From: a virus
Virus record (IMG/VR): IMGVR_UViG_3300033149_006229
Coordinates: 1-21,940 of that record
Length of the DNA stretch: 21,940 nt
Direction: 5' to 3' (one strand)
Shown: piece after piece, positions 1-7,235 of the stretch
Position numbering within the stretch: the first letter of the stretch is position 1
Layout: the number at the start of each line of letters is the position of its first letter
Notes under the pieces: generated by a model
Seen by the model: only the letters and a program-made list of their open reading frames with translations
Database searches by the model: none
Told to the model about the DNA's origin: nothing
Program-made: the position numbers and the translations under genes

Positions 1-1
1 A

Positions 2-151
2 TTTGAAAAGCATACTCATTACACTACTATTATCCAGCAGTTACATAATTTAACAAACGGTAAGGTAAATCAAAAGAATGAACAATCTCCCTCTTCCACC
101 AAAAAAGACGAAGCCATTAAGCCCAGAGGAAGCCTCAACATTATTGAATAG
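2..151 (+). CDS. C-terminal end of an unidentified gene upstream of the terminase (partial)
   Basis: A reading frame is open from the first complete codon of the window to a TAG at 149-151, giving 49 residues of hydrophilic, lysine-, serine- and glutamine-rich sequence (for example TNGKVNQKNEQSPSSTKKDE). Its start lies outside the window. By position it could be the end of a small terminase subunit, which usually precedes the large subunit, but no helix-turn-helix or other diagnostic motif is visible in what remains. It overlaps the terminase by 74 bases if that gene starts at 78, or by only 8 bases (TTGAATAG) if the terminase starts at the TTG at 144. Coding status and function are both uncertain. 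Confidence 0.4.
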   Translation, partial: FEKHTHYTTIIQQLHNLTNGKVNQKNEQSPSSTKKDEAIKPRGSLNIIE

Positions 152-2582
152 ATGGCGAAAAGATCCCAAGACATACATCGATGAGGTTTTGGGAATTGAG
201 GCAATATGGAAATTACAAGCCGATGTATTAAATGTTTGCCCCATCGCTATCAAAGAGCATAAACCGATTTATATAGCCTCCGGGCAGTCCCTGGGCAAAG
301 ATTATATCTGCTCGGCAATTTCTTTGTGGTTTCTGCATTGTTATTGTCCGTCGATAGTTATCCAGACAGCTCCCACCGACCGCCAGGTCAAAAAAATAAT
401 GTGGGGCGAAACACTGGCACGATGGCATAACAAAAAGATAGATTTAGGCGGTCAAGCTTATACGAATCCTTATTTAGAAATAGTAAAAGATAATTGGTAT
501 CTTATCGGATTTACCACTAAAGAGACAGGTGCGAGTAAAGAAGGAGGCGGAGGTAAATTTCAAGGTTTCCATAAAGAGACAGGTGCGAGTAAAGAAGGAG
601 GCGGAGGTAAATTTCAAGGTTTCCATTGTCTTTCAGAAGATACAGAGATTTTGACAAAAAGGGGATTTAAGACGATTGACGAGATAGATTTAAATGATTT
701 TGTTTTATCTCCAAAGATAGGGGAGACAAAAGCAGAATGGAGACCAATACAAGCTATACATAAATATCCTTATGAGGGGAAATTAAATGTTATAGATAAT
801 AAGAGTATAAGTTTTGCAGTAACAGATGAACATAGATTTCCTTCAAAGTATGGGTTAACTTGCAAAAAGTGGGAACTTAAAAAATTTTCCGAACTAAAAA
901 AACAATTTGTTATTCAAAAGAAAATATCTTGGACAGGTAGGAAATTTAGAGTGCCTAAAGAATTTCAAGAGTTATCTGTTAATGAATTTGCTGAGTTTAT
1001 AGGTTTTTGGACAGGAGATGGAGGAACAAGACAACATCATAAGACTAAACGATTTTATGAAGTTATCTTTTATCAAAAAAAAGAAACTAACTTTGATTAT
1101 CTTAAGGGTCTTTTAAGACATTACAAGTGGAGCAAAGGCAAAGATTATTTTTGCATCAGCAATAGAAAAATGTGTGAATGGTTGCTGAATAATATAGGCA
1201 GATATGGCAAAGACAGGATAATCCCTCGTTTCATATTAGATGCCACTCCCGAAATAATAGAAAGATACCTTGAAGGTTTGTGGAAAGCAGAAGGAAGCTA
1301 TATAAATGATGAAAAGAAACAAATATACAATACTTCTAAAAGGCTTATGGATGGGGTTCAGGAGTTACTTTTGAAGCTGGGAAAACCTGCCAAATTATCA
1401 ATAAATCATCAAGGTAATGAGCTACATAATACTTGTTATTGCATTAGTTATACTTCATTAAAAGATAATACCACTATCAAAAAAAAAGAAGTCAAGAAAA
1501 TAGATTATTTTGGTAGAGTATGGTGTATATCTACAGAAAATCAAACATTTATAGCCAGAAGAAATGGAAAATGTTTTGTCAGTGGCAACAGTCCTAATTT
1601 ATGCGTAATAGCCAGCGAGGCTCAGGCAATAGAGGATAATATTTATGACCAGATAGATGCAATTACCACCAGCGAGAATATCCTTACTATTTATATAGGC
1701 AATCCAGATAATATAGTTTTCAATTTTTCCTGCCTTGATAATCCAAATTATAAACAACGCAGAACCGTAATTCCCGGACTTGCCAGCTATGAATGGGTTG
1801 AAGATAAACGTAAACGCTGGGGCGAAGATGACCCACGCTGGATAGGCAGAGTATTAGGGCAGATACCGGAGCAGGCAATAAATAAAGTTTTTTCAGAATG
1901 GCTTATCCGGCACATGTGTGCAAGGAAAGATTTATTGGCTTTCAGCGGATTAAATGCCGGTGTGGCTGTAGATGCGGCAGCAGAAGGAATAGATGACAAT
2001 GTTTTTATCTCCGGTAAGAACGGCGATATTTTAAACGTTTATACGAAAACTTTGATGTCTCCCACCGAAATAGCACATCAGGCAGTTAAGATGTGCAAAG
2101 AAATAGACGGAAATTTTATCATTTTGGACTGCGACGGCGTAGGAATCGGACCTTATCAGGAATTGAAGAAAATGGATGATAGCTTTTTGCAGGGCATAAA
2201 AATAGTTAAATTCCACGGTTCTGCCAAAAGCGAAGTAACCGAAAAAGATAGAATTATTTATGAGAATATGCGGGCTGAAGCCGCATTTGTAACTCAGGCA
2301 AGGGCAAAAGCAGGTAAAGCAAGCTTGGATATCAACGACGCCGAATTATTAGAAGATTTAGGCGAAGAGGAATATTTTACCAACAAACGAGGTTTATTGC
2401 AGATTGAACCCAAAGAAGATATTAAGGAGCGCTTAAAACGTTCTCCGGGTAAAGGCGATGCCTACAAAATGCTGCAATGGGCTTTTGAAAAAAACTTTAA
2501 AAAGCGTATTTATTTTGCCAATACTTTTCCGCGGAGAAAACAGGAACAGGCAATAACCGAATACGCAATACTTGATTACTAA
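78..2582 (+). CDS. terL: Phage terminase large subunit interrupted by an intein
   Basis: ATP-driven motor and nuclease that packages phage DNA into the prohead. The 834-residue precursor has an N-terminal ATPase with a Walker A-type loop ASGQSLGKD at residues 67-75. A Walker B-like strand, NLCVIASEAQ, lies at 507-516; it keeps the catalytic Glu514 but has Ser513 where Asp is usual. The C-terminal nuclease shows acidic residues typical of terminases: Asp632 in VAVDAA, Asp684 and Asp686 in LDCDG, Asp794 in KGDAY. A 321-residue intein occupies residues 184-504 and sits immediately before Walker B. After splicing the protein would be 513 residues, or 495 without the duplicated 18 residues just before the intein, a normal terminase length. 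I chose ATG 78; its Shine-Dalgarno (GGTAAGG, about 12 bases upstream) is weak. TTG 144, preceded by AGAGGA, is an alternative that would give a short overlap with the upstream frame. Confidence 0.93.
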   Translation: MNNLPLPPKKTKPLSPEEASTLLNRWRKDPKTYIDEVLGIEAIWKLQADVLNVCPIAIKEHKPIYIASGQSLGKDYICSAISLWFLHCYCPSIVIQTAPTDRQVKKIMWGETLARWHNKKIDLGGQAYTNPYLEIVKDNWYLIGFTTKETGASKEGGGGKFQGFHKETGASKEGGGGKFQGFHCLSEDTEILTKRGFKTIDEIDLNDFVLSPKIGETKAEWRPIQAIHKYPYEGKLNVIDNKSISFAVTDEHRFPSKYGLTCKKWELKKFSELKKQFVIQKKISWTGRKFRVPKEFQELSVNEFAEFIGFWTGDGGTRQHHKTKRFYEVIFYQKKETNFDYLKGLLRHYKWSKGKDYFCISNRKMCEWLLNNIGRYGKDRIIPRFILDATPEIIERYLEGLWKAEGSYINDEKKQIYNTSKRLMDGVQELLLKLGKPAKLSINHQGNELHNTCYCISYTSLKDNTTIKKKEVKKIDYFGRVWCISTENQTFIARRNGKCFVSGNSPNLCVIASEAQAIEDNIYDQIDAITTSENILTIYIGNPDNIVFNFSCLDNPNYKQRRTVIPGLASYEWVEDKRKRWGEDDPRWIGRVLGQIPEQAINKVFSEWLIRHMCARKDLLAFSGLNAGVAVDAAAEGIDDNVFISGKNGDILNVYTKTLMSPTEIAHQAVKMCKEIDGNFIILDCDGVGIGPYQELKKMDDSFLQGIKIVKFHGSAKSEVTEKDRIIYENMRAEAAFVTQARAKAGKASLDINDAELLEDLGEEEYFTNKRGLLQIEPKEDIKERLKRSPGKGDAYKMLQWAFEKNFKKRIYFANTFPRRKQEQAITEYAILDY
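518..626 (+). repeat. 54-bp perfect tandem duplication ending at the intein N-junction
   Basis: The block 519-572 is repeated without any mismatch at 573-626; with one flanking base the match is 55 bases at a period of 54. It encodes KETGASKEGGGGKFQGFH twice (residues 148-165 and 166-183). The second copy ends exactly where the intein's first Cys codon (627-629) begins. The duplication stays in frame. It is unlikely to be part of the ancestral terminase, since one copy alone joins smoothly to the Walker B segment. It may be a real repair scar or an assembly artefact, because 55 is a common assembler k-mer length. Confidence 0.95.
627..1589 (+). mobile_element. Intein with LAGLIDADG homing endonuclease, inserted in terminase
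   Basis: Self-splicing protein element of 321 residues (precursor residues 184-504). Block A begins with Cys184 (CLSEDTEILTKRGF). Block B contains TDEH, with Thr249 and His252 activating the N-junction. Two dodecapeptide motifs follow: FIGFWTGDGG with acidic Asp314, and YLEGLWKAEGS with Glu405. Both acidic residues are kept, so the homing endonuclease may be active. The C-terminal splice region reads VWCISTENQTF, then RNGKCFVSGN, with Asn504 and Ser505 as the +1 nucleophile. The usual penultimate His is Gly503, as I recall for a number of phage inteins ending in SGN. The segment is visibly richer in A and T and in AGA codons than the flanking terminase sequence, which fits later arrival. The insertion point is at a conserved ATPase motif, the usual preference of inteins. 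Confidence 0.93.
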
Positions 2583-2598
2583 AAAAACGAGGTGAAAA

Positions 2599-2874
2599 AT
2601 GGCGACTATAGCGGCTCATCCTTTTATTTCTGCGTTTGTGGCTGCTTCTACGGCTGCGGCAGGAGCCCAAGCTTATCAGGCAGGAAAAGTTAAAAAATCC
2701 CCTTCTATTCCCACTATTCTTACGCCTTCACCGACAGAAATCAAAGAGGAAGAAGTCAAAGAAAAGGAAAAAACAAGAATACGCAGAGGGGCAGTCCAAT
2801 CAACGATTCTTACCAGCGCCCGGGGAATATTAGAACCTGCAACCGTAAAGCGCAAAGTTCTTTTAGGGGAATAA
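2599..2874 (+). CDS. Small conserved phage protein with C-terminal LLGE motif
   Basis: 91 residues, starting at ATG 2599 behind GAGGTG. The N-terminus (about residues 8-27, ISAFVAASTAAAGAQAYQAG) is alanine-rich and hydrophobic and could insert in a membrane. The middle is a charged Glu/Lys linker (about 46-60). The C-terminus, RRGAVQSTILTSARG then ATVKRKVLLGE, matches a pattern I recognise from small proteins coded beside the terminase and portal of many podoviruses (an ILT..RG stretch followed by LLG). Their function is not firmly established; they are usually listed as virion or head-associated hypothetical proteins. It sits between terminase and portal with a 3-base gap to the portal gene, consistent with co-translation. 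An overlapping frame at 2636 is a shadow of this gene. Confidence 0.8.
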   Translation: MATIAAHPFISAFVAASTAAAGAQAYQAGKVKKSPSIPTILTPSPTEIKEEEVKEKEKTRIRRGAVQSTILTSARGILEPATVKRKVLLGE

Positions 2875-2877
2875 CCT

Positions 2878-4494
2878 ATGAATATAGAAAATCTAATCAG
2901 ATTGTTTGAGAGATTAAAAAGTGCCCGTGCTACTCATGAAAGCCATTGGCAGGAAATAACCGATTATTTTCTGCCGACAAAGGCTACTATTACCAAGCAA
3001 AGAACTCCTGGGCAAAAACTGCGCATAGATAAATATGATTCTACACCTGTGGATAGTCTGCAGGTATTTGCCGCCGGATTGCATAGTTATCTTACTAATC
3101 CGGCCTCTCGCTGGTTTAATCTCGGCATAAGAGAAAAAGAATTAGCTCAGATTAAGGAAGTCAAGGATTTTTTAGCTGTCTGTCAGGAGGAATTATTTCG
3201 GGCTATCAACAACTCCAATTTTAACCAGCAGATACACGAAGGATATATTGACTTCGGCAGTTTCGGAACAAGCTGTATTTATGAGGAAGAGGATTTATTT
3301 GATGATATAAGATTTTTTGCCCGCCCCCCGGCTGAAATATTTATTATGGAAAATGCCCGGGAAGAAATAGATATGCTTTATCGCTACTGCTCTTATACCG
3401 CAAGGCAGGCTTACGAAAAATGGGGCGGCAATGCAGGCGAGAAAGTATTGGCGGCTATCGAAAGTAATAAATATGACGAAAACTTTGATTTTCTGCATTT
3501 GGTTATGCCCAGATACGAAAGGATAGCCGGAAAATTAGACAGTCTGAATAAGCCTTTTGCCTCTTTATATATCGAAATATCGCAGAAAAAACTTGTATCT
3601 CAAAGCGGATATGATGAATTTCCGTTTTTTGTGGCGCGGAATTTAAAATTATCCGGTGAGCCCTGGGGATATTCGCAGTGCATGATAGCCCTGCCTGACG
3701 CCAAGACTTTAAATGCTATGACAAAAACCCTGCTTAAAGGAGCGCAGAAACAGGTTGACCCGCCTATCGTTGTGCCTAATGACGGTTATTTGCTGCCTTT
3801 CCGCATTACTCCCGGAGCCGTGAATATAAAATCCGAGGACACAAAGGAAAAGATTGATGTGCTTAATTTCGGCGGCAATCTTCCTATCGGACTTGAAATG
3901 CAAGAAATTTATCGCACCCAAATCAGGCGGGCTTTGTTTGTAGATTTATTCTTATTCTTTGCTACCCTGCAGAGAGACCCGCAGAAGATGACGGCCACGG
4001 AAGTAAGAGAGCGCATAAACGAGAAAATGCTTATATTAGGTCCTATTTTAGGCAGGTTGATGAATGAACTTTTAGATCCGCTCATCCACAGGACGTTTAA
4101 TATCCTTATGCGCAACGGTAAACTGCCGGAGACGCCGGAGATATTGATAGGCAAAGAATATAAAATCGAATATATCTCGCCATTGGCAAAGGCTCAGAAA
4201 CTATCCGACGCACAAAGCATCAACGATTTTCTTCTGACATTAAAGGGTATGGCGGAAATCAATCCGGAAGTGATAGATAATCTTAACTTTGATAAAACAG
4301 CTCAGGAATTAAGCGAAATTTATAACGTCAATCCGGAAATTTTAAGAAGCGACGATGAAGTGCAGGCAATAAGAGAACAGAGATTGCAGGCTCAGCAGGC
4401 AATGCAGCAGATGGAAATGTTGAAGGCAGGAGCAGGGGCAGCGGTAGATTTATCCCAAGCAGATAAAAACCTAAAAGAGGAGGTGAAGAAATAA
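2878..4494 (+). CDS. Portal (head-to-tail connector) protein
   Basis: 538 residues, the usual length for podovirus connectors of the T7 gp8 type. The portal ring sits at one capsid vertex, nucleates assembly, serves as the DNA channel for the terminase and later holds the tail. Family hallmarks are visible: an N-terminal helix with HWQEITDYFLP (about residues 23-33), then DKYDSTPVDSLQVFAAGLHS followed by WFNLG, the standard opening of the Pfam head-to-tail connecting protein family. The C-terminal 60 residues are Gln-, Ala- and Met-rich (QEQRLQAQQAMQQMEMLKAG) and likely form the helical barrel or crown of the ring. It follows the LLGE protein by 3 bases and ends at the start of the Bbp19-like gene, so the three are probably translated together. 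Confidence 0.93.
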   Translation: MNIENLIRLFERLKSARATHESHWQEITDYFLPTKATITKQRTPGQKLRIDKYDSTPVDSLQVFAAGLHSYLTNPASRWFNLGIREKELAQIKEVKDFLAVCQEELFRAINNSNFNQQIHEGYIDFGSFGTSCIYEEEDLFDDIRFFARPPAEIFIMENAREEIDMLYRYCSYTARQAYEKWGGNAGEKVLAAIESNKYDENFDFLHLVMPRYERIAGKLDSLNKPFASLYIEISQKKLVSQSGYDEFPFFVARNLKLSGEPWGYSQCMIALPDAKTLNAMTKTLLKGAQKQVDPPIVVPNDGYLLPFRITPGAVNIKSEDTKEKIDVLNFGGNLPIGLEMQEIYRTQIRRALFVDLFLFFATLQRDPQKMTATEVRERINEKMLILGPILGRLMNELLDPLIHRTFNILMRNGKLPETPEILIGKEYKIEYISPLAKAQKLSDAQSINDFLLTLKGMAEINPEVIDNLNFDKTAQELSEIYNVNPEILRSDDEVQAIREQRLQAQQAMQQMEMLKAGAGAAVDLSQADKNLKEEVKK

Positions 4495-4770
4495 GTGACC
4501 GATGAAGCGACAGAAAAACAATTAGAGAAAATCAGGCAATTAAAAAAGGCGTATATCGAAACATTCAACACAGGTGCAGGACCGAGCGTTTTTAAAGATT
4601 TGGCACGCAAGGGATATTTGAACAAAACGACATTTTCCAAAAGCGCAGAGGAAATGGCTTTTAGAGAAGGTCAAAGGTCGATGGTGCTGCATATTCAGAA
4701 TATGCAGAAAATTGATATTGAGGCAACTAAACAGACATTGGAAAAACAAAAGGAGATTGAAAATGAATAA
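4495..4770 (+). CDS. Bbp19-like small phage protein
   Basis: 91 residues with a GTG start directly after the portal stop codon. A strong AGGAGGTG at 4478-4485 inside the portal gene decides the start. The core pattern, a Tyr-x-x-x-Phe near residue 20 followed by GPSVFKDLARKGYL, then EGQRSMVLHI around residues 57-66, resembles the Bbp19-like phage domain, found between the portal and scaffold genes of podoviruses. The role is not known; the position implies something in head assembly. Its end overlaps the next gene by 8 bases (ATGAATAA), a coupling arrangement. Confidence 0.75.
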   Translation: MTDEATEKQLEKIRQLKKAYIETFNTGAGPSVFKDLARKGYLNKTTFSKSAEEMAFREGQRSMVLHIQNMQKIDIEATKQTLEKQKEIENE

Positions 4771-5665
4771 ATACGATAAAATCAATCCGATAAGGACAAT
4801 TGATTCCGTAATGAAGTTTTTATTGAAACCGCTATTAAATAACAGAGGCGAAATTGATGCCGGTAGCGATGATGGCGGCGGAAATGGCGGTGATGGCGGT
4901 GATGGCGGTGATAGCTGGCGGACAAATTTACCGCCTGAAATAAAAGACCATCCGTCTTTGCAGAGTTTTAAGACTCCTGCCGATGTTGCCAAAAGCTGGG
5001 TAGAAGCGCAGAAACTGATAGGTGCGGATAAGATAATTATGCCCTCAAAAGACGCAAACGACGAGGAATGGAACGAAAGGGTTTTTAATAGATTAGGCAG
5101 ACCTAAAACACCGGACGAATATACCCTGCCTACCGATTTGGAAATACCGAAAGAATTGCCGCTTGATGAAAACCTAATGAAAGGCTTTAAAAATATAGCC
5201 CATAAAATGGGTTTACTGCCCCGGCAGGTCAATGAGGTTTACCGCTGGTATATGGGCAATTTAATAACACAGTTTAATGAATCTAATAAAAAATTAAAAG
5301 AGGCTATGTCGGAATCGGAAACAAAATTAAGAACCGAATGGGGCGCAGCCTATGATCAGAATGTTAATTTAGCCCGCAAGGTGCTTAATAAATTCGGAAC
5401 GCCGGAAGTGGTTGAAAATCTTATCGGCGGAAAAGGCAATGACCCGGCGCTGATAAAGATGTTGGCTGAAATAGGCAAAGTATTAAGCGAGGATCAGCTG
5501 GCAGGTAAGCCGAAAACTTTAACCATGACGCCCGATGAGGCAGCAGCCGAAGTCAGCAAGATTAATAACGATAAAAATCATCCTTATTGGATAGCAGATC
5601 ATCCGGAGCACAAAGCCGCAGTCGATAAAATGAACGCCTTAATGGCTATGGTGCATCCGGCATAA
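4763..5665 (+). CDS. Capsid assembly scaffold protein
   Basis: 300 residues from ATG 4763, preceded by AGGAG at 4751-4755. A longer in-frame start at 4712 has no ribosome site and would overlap the previous gene deeply, so I reject it. Scaffold proteins guide capsid subunits into a prohead and then leave. The sequence has a Gly/Asp-rich flexible stretch (about residues 35-49), then a pattern common in podovirus scaffolds: LQSFKTPADVAKSWVEAQKL, KIIMPSK, a Trp-containing segment and NRLGRPKTPDEYTLP. The C-terminal part is charged and helical, ending in ADHPEHKAAVDKMNALM, suited to binding capsid protein. The position between portal and capsid genes is classic for a scaffold. Confidence 0.82.
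   Translation: MNKYDKINPIRTIDSVMKFLLKPLLNNRGEIDAGSDDGGGNGGDGGDGGDSWRTNLPPEIKDHPSLQSFKTPADVAKSWVEAQKLIGADKIIMPSKDANDEEWNERVFNRLGRPKTPDEYTLPTDLEIPKELPLDENLMKGFKNIAHKMGLLPRQVNEVYRWYMGNLITQFNESNKKLKEAMSESETKLRTEWGAAYDQNVNLARKVLNKFGTPEVVENLIGGKGNDPALIKMLAEIGKVLSEDQLAGKPKTLTMTPDEAAAEVSKINNDKNHPYWIADHPEHKAAVDKMNALMAMVHPA
4886..4912 (+). repeat. Three tandem 9-bp units coding Gly-Gly-Asp
   Basis: The 9-base unit GGCGGTGAT occurs three times in a row inside the flexible N-terminal linker of the scaffold gene. Changes in copy number would keep the frame and only alter linker length, so this is probably slippage in a tolerant region with no regulatory role. Confidence 0.9.
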
Positions 5666-5672
5666 GTAAATT

Positions 5673-5714
5673 AAACAATTAGAGGATAAGGCCGTAAGCC
5701 CCTGATAATTGTTT
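5673..5714 (+). other. Hairpin 1 of the capsid leader
   Basis: A perfect 9-base outer stem (AAACAATTA with TAATTGTTT) encloses AGG/CCT and GGC/GCC pairs, with an ATAA bulge on the 5' side and the five-base loop CGTAA. Several stacked stems in 42 bases are unlikely by chance. The hairpin is not followed by a long run of T, so it is a poor intrinsic terminator. Confidence 0.75.
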
Positions 5715-5725
5715 TACAAAGGACA

Positions 5726-5750
5726 ATTCGCTTAAATAAAAAAAGCGAAT
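5726..5750 (+). other. Hairpin 2 of the capsid leader
   Basis: A perfect 8-base inverted repeat, ATTCGCTT (5726-5733) with AAGCGAAT (5743-5750), closes a nine-base A-rich loop. No T run follows, so it looks like an RNA structural or processing element more than a terminator. Confidence 0.7.
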
Positions 5751-5833
5751 CCAAGAAGTAAGATTGGCCCCGGTAACGGATAAGCTAAATCGAATCAAAT
5801 TTATTTAGTTTTATTTAAAACAGGAGGCTAATC

Positions 5834-6703
5834 ATGGGTGATATATCCACTGCTTTTGTAAAGCAATTTAGCAACAACATTATGCTTTTGAGTCAGCAGA
5901 AAGGCTCAAAACTGCGTAATGCGGTATTGACGAAGAACGGCATCGTCGGCGAAGATTGGTATATAGACCAATTGGATGCCTCGACTGCCAGAACGAAAAG
6001 CACACGTAACTCTGATGTGGAATATTCCAACAGCGATTATCAGAGACGCAAACTTTCGCCGGTTACTCTTTACGATGCGAAGCTTATCGATAAAGAGGAT
6101 AAGGTGAAAATGCTGGCAGATCCTACCAGCCCAGAGGCATTAAGTATTGCTTATGCTATCGGCCGGGGAATCGATGACCAGATAATCACCGCAGCCTTTG
6201 GAACAGCCTATACCGGCAAAGACGGCACCGGAACCGAAAGTTTCAGCTCTGATAATGTCGTAGCTGTCGGCGGTGCAGGTTTGACAGTCAACAAGCTTCT
6301 CGATGCTAAAAAAATACTCGACAACTATGATGTTGATCCCGATGAACCCCGTTTTATCGCAATTACCGGCACGCAGTTGCAGGATTTACTGAAAACTACA
6401 GAAGTTAAATCGGCCGATTACAACACCGTTAAAGCATTGGTGCAGGGTCAGGTTGATACTTTCTGCGGTTTCAAGTTTATCCTTGTTTCTACTTCTTTGC
6501 TTGATACCGATACTAACGGTTATCGCCGAGTTATCGTTTGGGCAAAAAACGGACTTGGAGCCGGTTTTGCCAACGAGATGAATAACAGAATCGATGTTCT
6601 GCCGGCAAAACACTATGCAACTCAGGTTTATGCCTCTGTGGATATCGGCGCGACTCGGGTAGATATGGATAAAGTTGTAGAAATAAAATGTTCGGAAGCA
6701 TAG
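5834..6703 (+). CDS. Major capsid protein
   Basis: 289 residues behind the strongest ribosome site in the window (AGGAGG, 6 bases before ATG). The opening, FVKQFSNNIMLLSQQKGSKL, and the following WYIDQLDAS plus a stretch of Asp/Ser residues leading to SPVTLYDAKLIDKEDKVKML, match the phage capsid family found in marine and environmental podoviruses with T7-like tails. Later segments include AYAIGRGIDDQIITAAFGTA and, near the C-terminus, KHYATQVYASVDIGATRVD, typical of the HK97-fold P and A domains. It follows the scaffold gene after the structured leader. It is the only intact gene here that ends in TAG. Confidence 0.9.
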   Translation: MGDISTAFVKQFSNNIMLLSQQKGSKLRNAVLTKNGIVGEDWYIDQLDASTARTKSTRNSDVEYSNSDYQRRKLSPVTLYDAKLIDKEDKVKMLADPTSPEALSIAYAIGRGIDDQIITAAFGTAYTGKDGTGTESFSSDNVVAVGGAGLTVNKLLDAKKILDNYDVDPDEPRFIAITGTQLQDLLKTTEVKSADYNTVKALVQGQVDTFCGFKFILVSTSLLDTDTNGYRRVIVWAKNGLGAGFANEMNNRIDVLPAKHYATQVYASVDIGATRVDMDKVVEIKCSEA

Positions 6704-6745
6704 AAAATTAAAAATAAATGATTTAGATTTCAAGGGAGGTTAATT

Positions 6746-7174
6746 ATGGCTACTGCTTATGGAGCAAACAAAACTAAGGCCTTGACGCCGACCGGCGCAA
6801 ATATTCTTGAACCCGGTCAGCTCGGCGGAAAAGTCAGAGTAATGACTGATACTTATGAGGCCTCGTCATTAGCGGCAGGTTCGACTATCTATATGGGCAA
6901 CACTTTGCCGGTAGGGGCAAGGATATTAAACGTTATTCTTGCTTTTGACGCTTTGGGCAGCGCAACTATTTCTGTCGGCGATTCTACTACCACCGATAGA
7001 TATATTGCGGCAACAGACGTTTCCTCAGCGGGTATGGTAGATATGGCCGAAGGCAGTAAAATAGACGGTTTGCTGTATGAGATAACTTCTACGACCAGAG
7101 ATATCATTCTTACTACAGCATCCGCGGCTATTACCGGCACCGTGCATTTGATAGTGTTTTATACCGCAGAATAA
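6746..7174 (+). CDS. Probable capsid decoration or head-associated structural protein
   Basis: 142 residues, starting at ATG 6746 behind GGGAGG. It lacks charged clusters and is rich in Gly, Ala, Thr and Ser, as virion beta-sandwich proteins are. The pattern AAGSTIYMGNTLPVGARILN followed by LGSATISVGDS is one I associate with proteins coded immediately downstream of podovirus capsid genes. Those are detected in virions and probably decorate the head, but an assigned role is not certain. It is followed by a strong hairpin terminator, so it appears to close the head-gene transcript together with the capsid gene. Confidence 0.6.
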   Translation: MATAYGANKTKALTPTGANILEPGQLGGKVRVMTDTYEASSLAAGSTIYMGNTLPVGARILNVILAFDALGSATISVGDSTTTDRYIAATDVSSAGMVDMAEGSKIDGLLYEITSTTRDIILTTASAAITGTVHLIVFYTAE

Positions 7175-7182
7175 AGTTAATC

Positions 7183-7209
7183 GGGAGAGACTTTAAATTA
7201 GTCTCTCCC
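7183..7209 (+). terminator. Hairpin terminator after the head genes
   Basis: A perfect 10-base stem, GGGAGAGACT with AGTCTCTCCC, closes a seven-base loop (TTAAATT). It is followed by C and a T-containing but imperfect tail (TTACTTTG). The stem is the strongest in the window. It lies 8 bases after the decoration gene stop and before the accessory island, so it likely lowers read-through and keeps capsid transcripts in excess over downstream genes. Confidence 0.7.
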
Positions 7210-7235
7210 CTTACTTTGTATCTTGTGAGGTCATT

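Larger units (their letters stand above)
5666..5833 (+). promoter_or_regulatory. 168-base structured leader before the capsid gene
   Basis: This is the longest gene-free stretch in the window. It contains two clear hairpins (5673-5714 and 5726-5750), a small GNRA-type loop (CCG-GTAA-CGG at 5770-5779), an A/T-rich inverted repeat (CTAAAT at 5785-5790 with ATTTAG at 5803-5808) and the capsid gene's AGGAGG at 5822-5827. No tRNA, known ribozyme core or open frame is recognisable. The crowding of short stems just upstream of the gene needing the highest expression suggests an RNA leader that sets mRNA processing, stability or translation, or a partial terminator plus promoter. I cannot decide among these from sequence alone. 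Confidence 0.6.

Noticed and set aside
518-626. CRISPR-like repeat
   Set aside because: Two directly abutting coding copies with no spacer; it is a tandem duplication inside a gene.
4712-4762. Upstream extension of the scaffold gene
   Set aside because: ATG 4763 has AGGAG at the correct distance and a typical short overlap; the upstream start has no ribosome site.
4540-5232. 230-residue minus-strand frame opposite the Bbp19-like and scaffold genes
   Set aside because: It is antisense to two well-supported genes, has no ribosome site, and its Ser/Pro-rich composition reflects the complement of Gly/Asp codons.
5666-5833. tRNA, hammerhead ribozyme or intrinsic terminator in the capsid leader
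   Set aside because: No cloverleaf or acceptor pairing, no CUGANGA plus GAAA core, and no T run after the hairpins. Only a general structured-leader call is justified.
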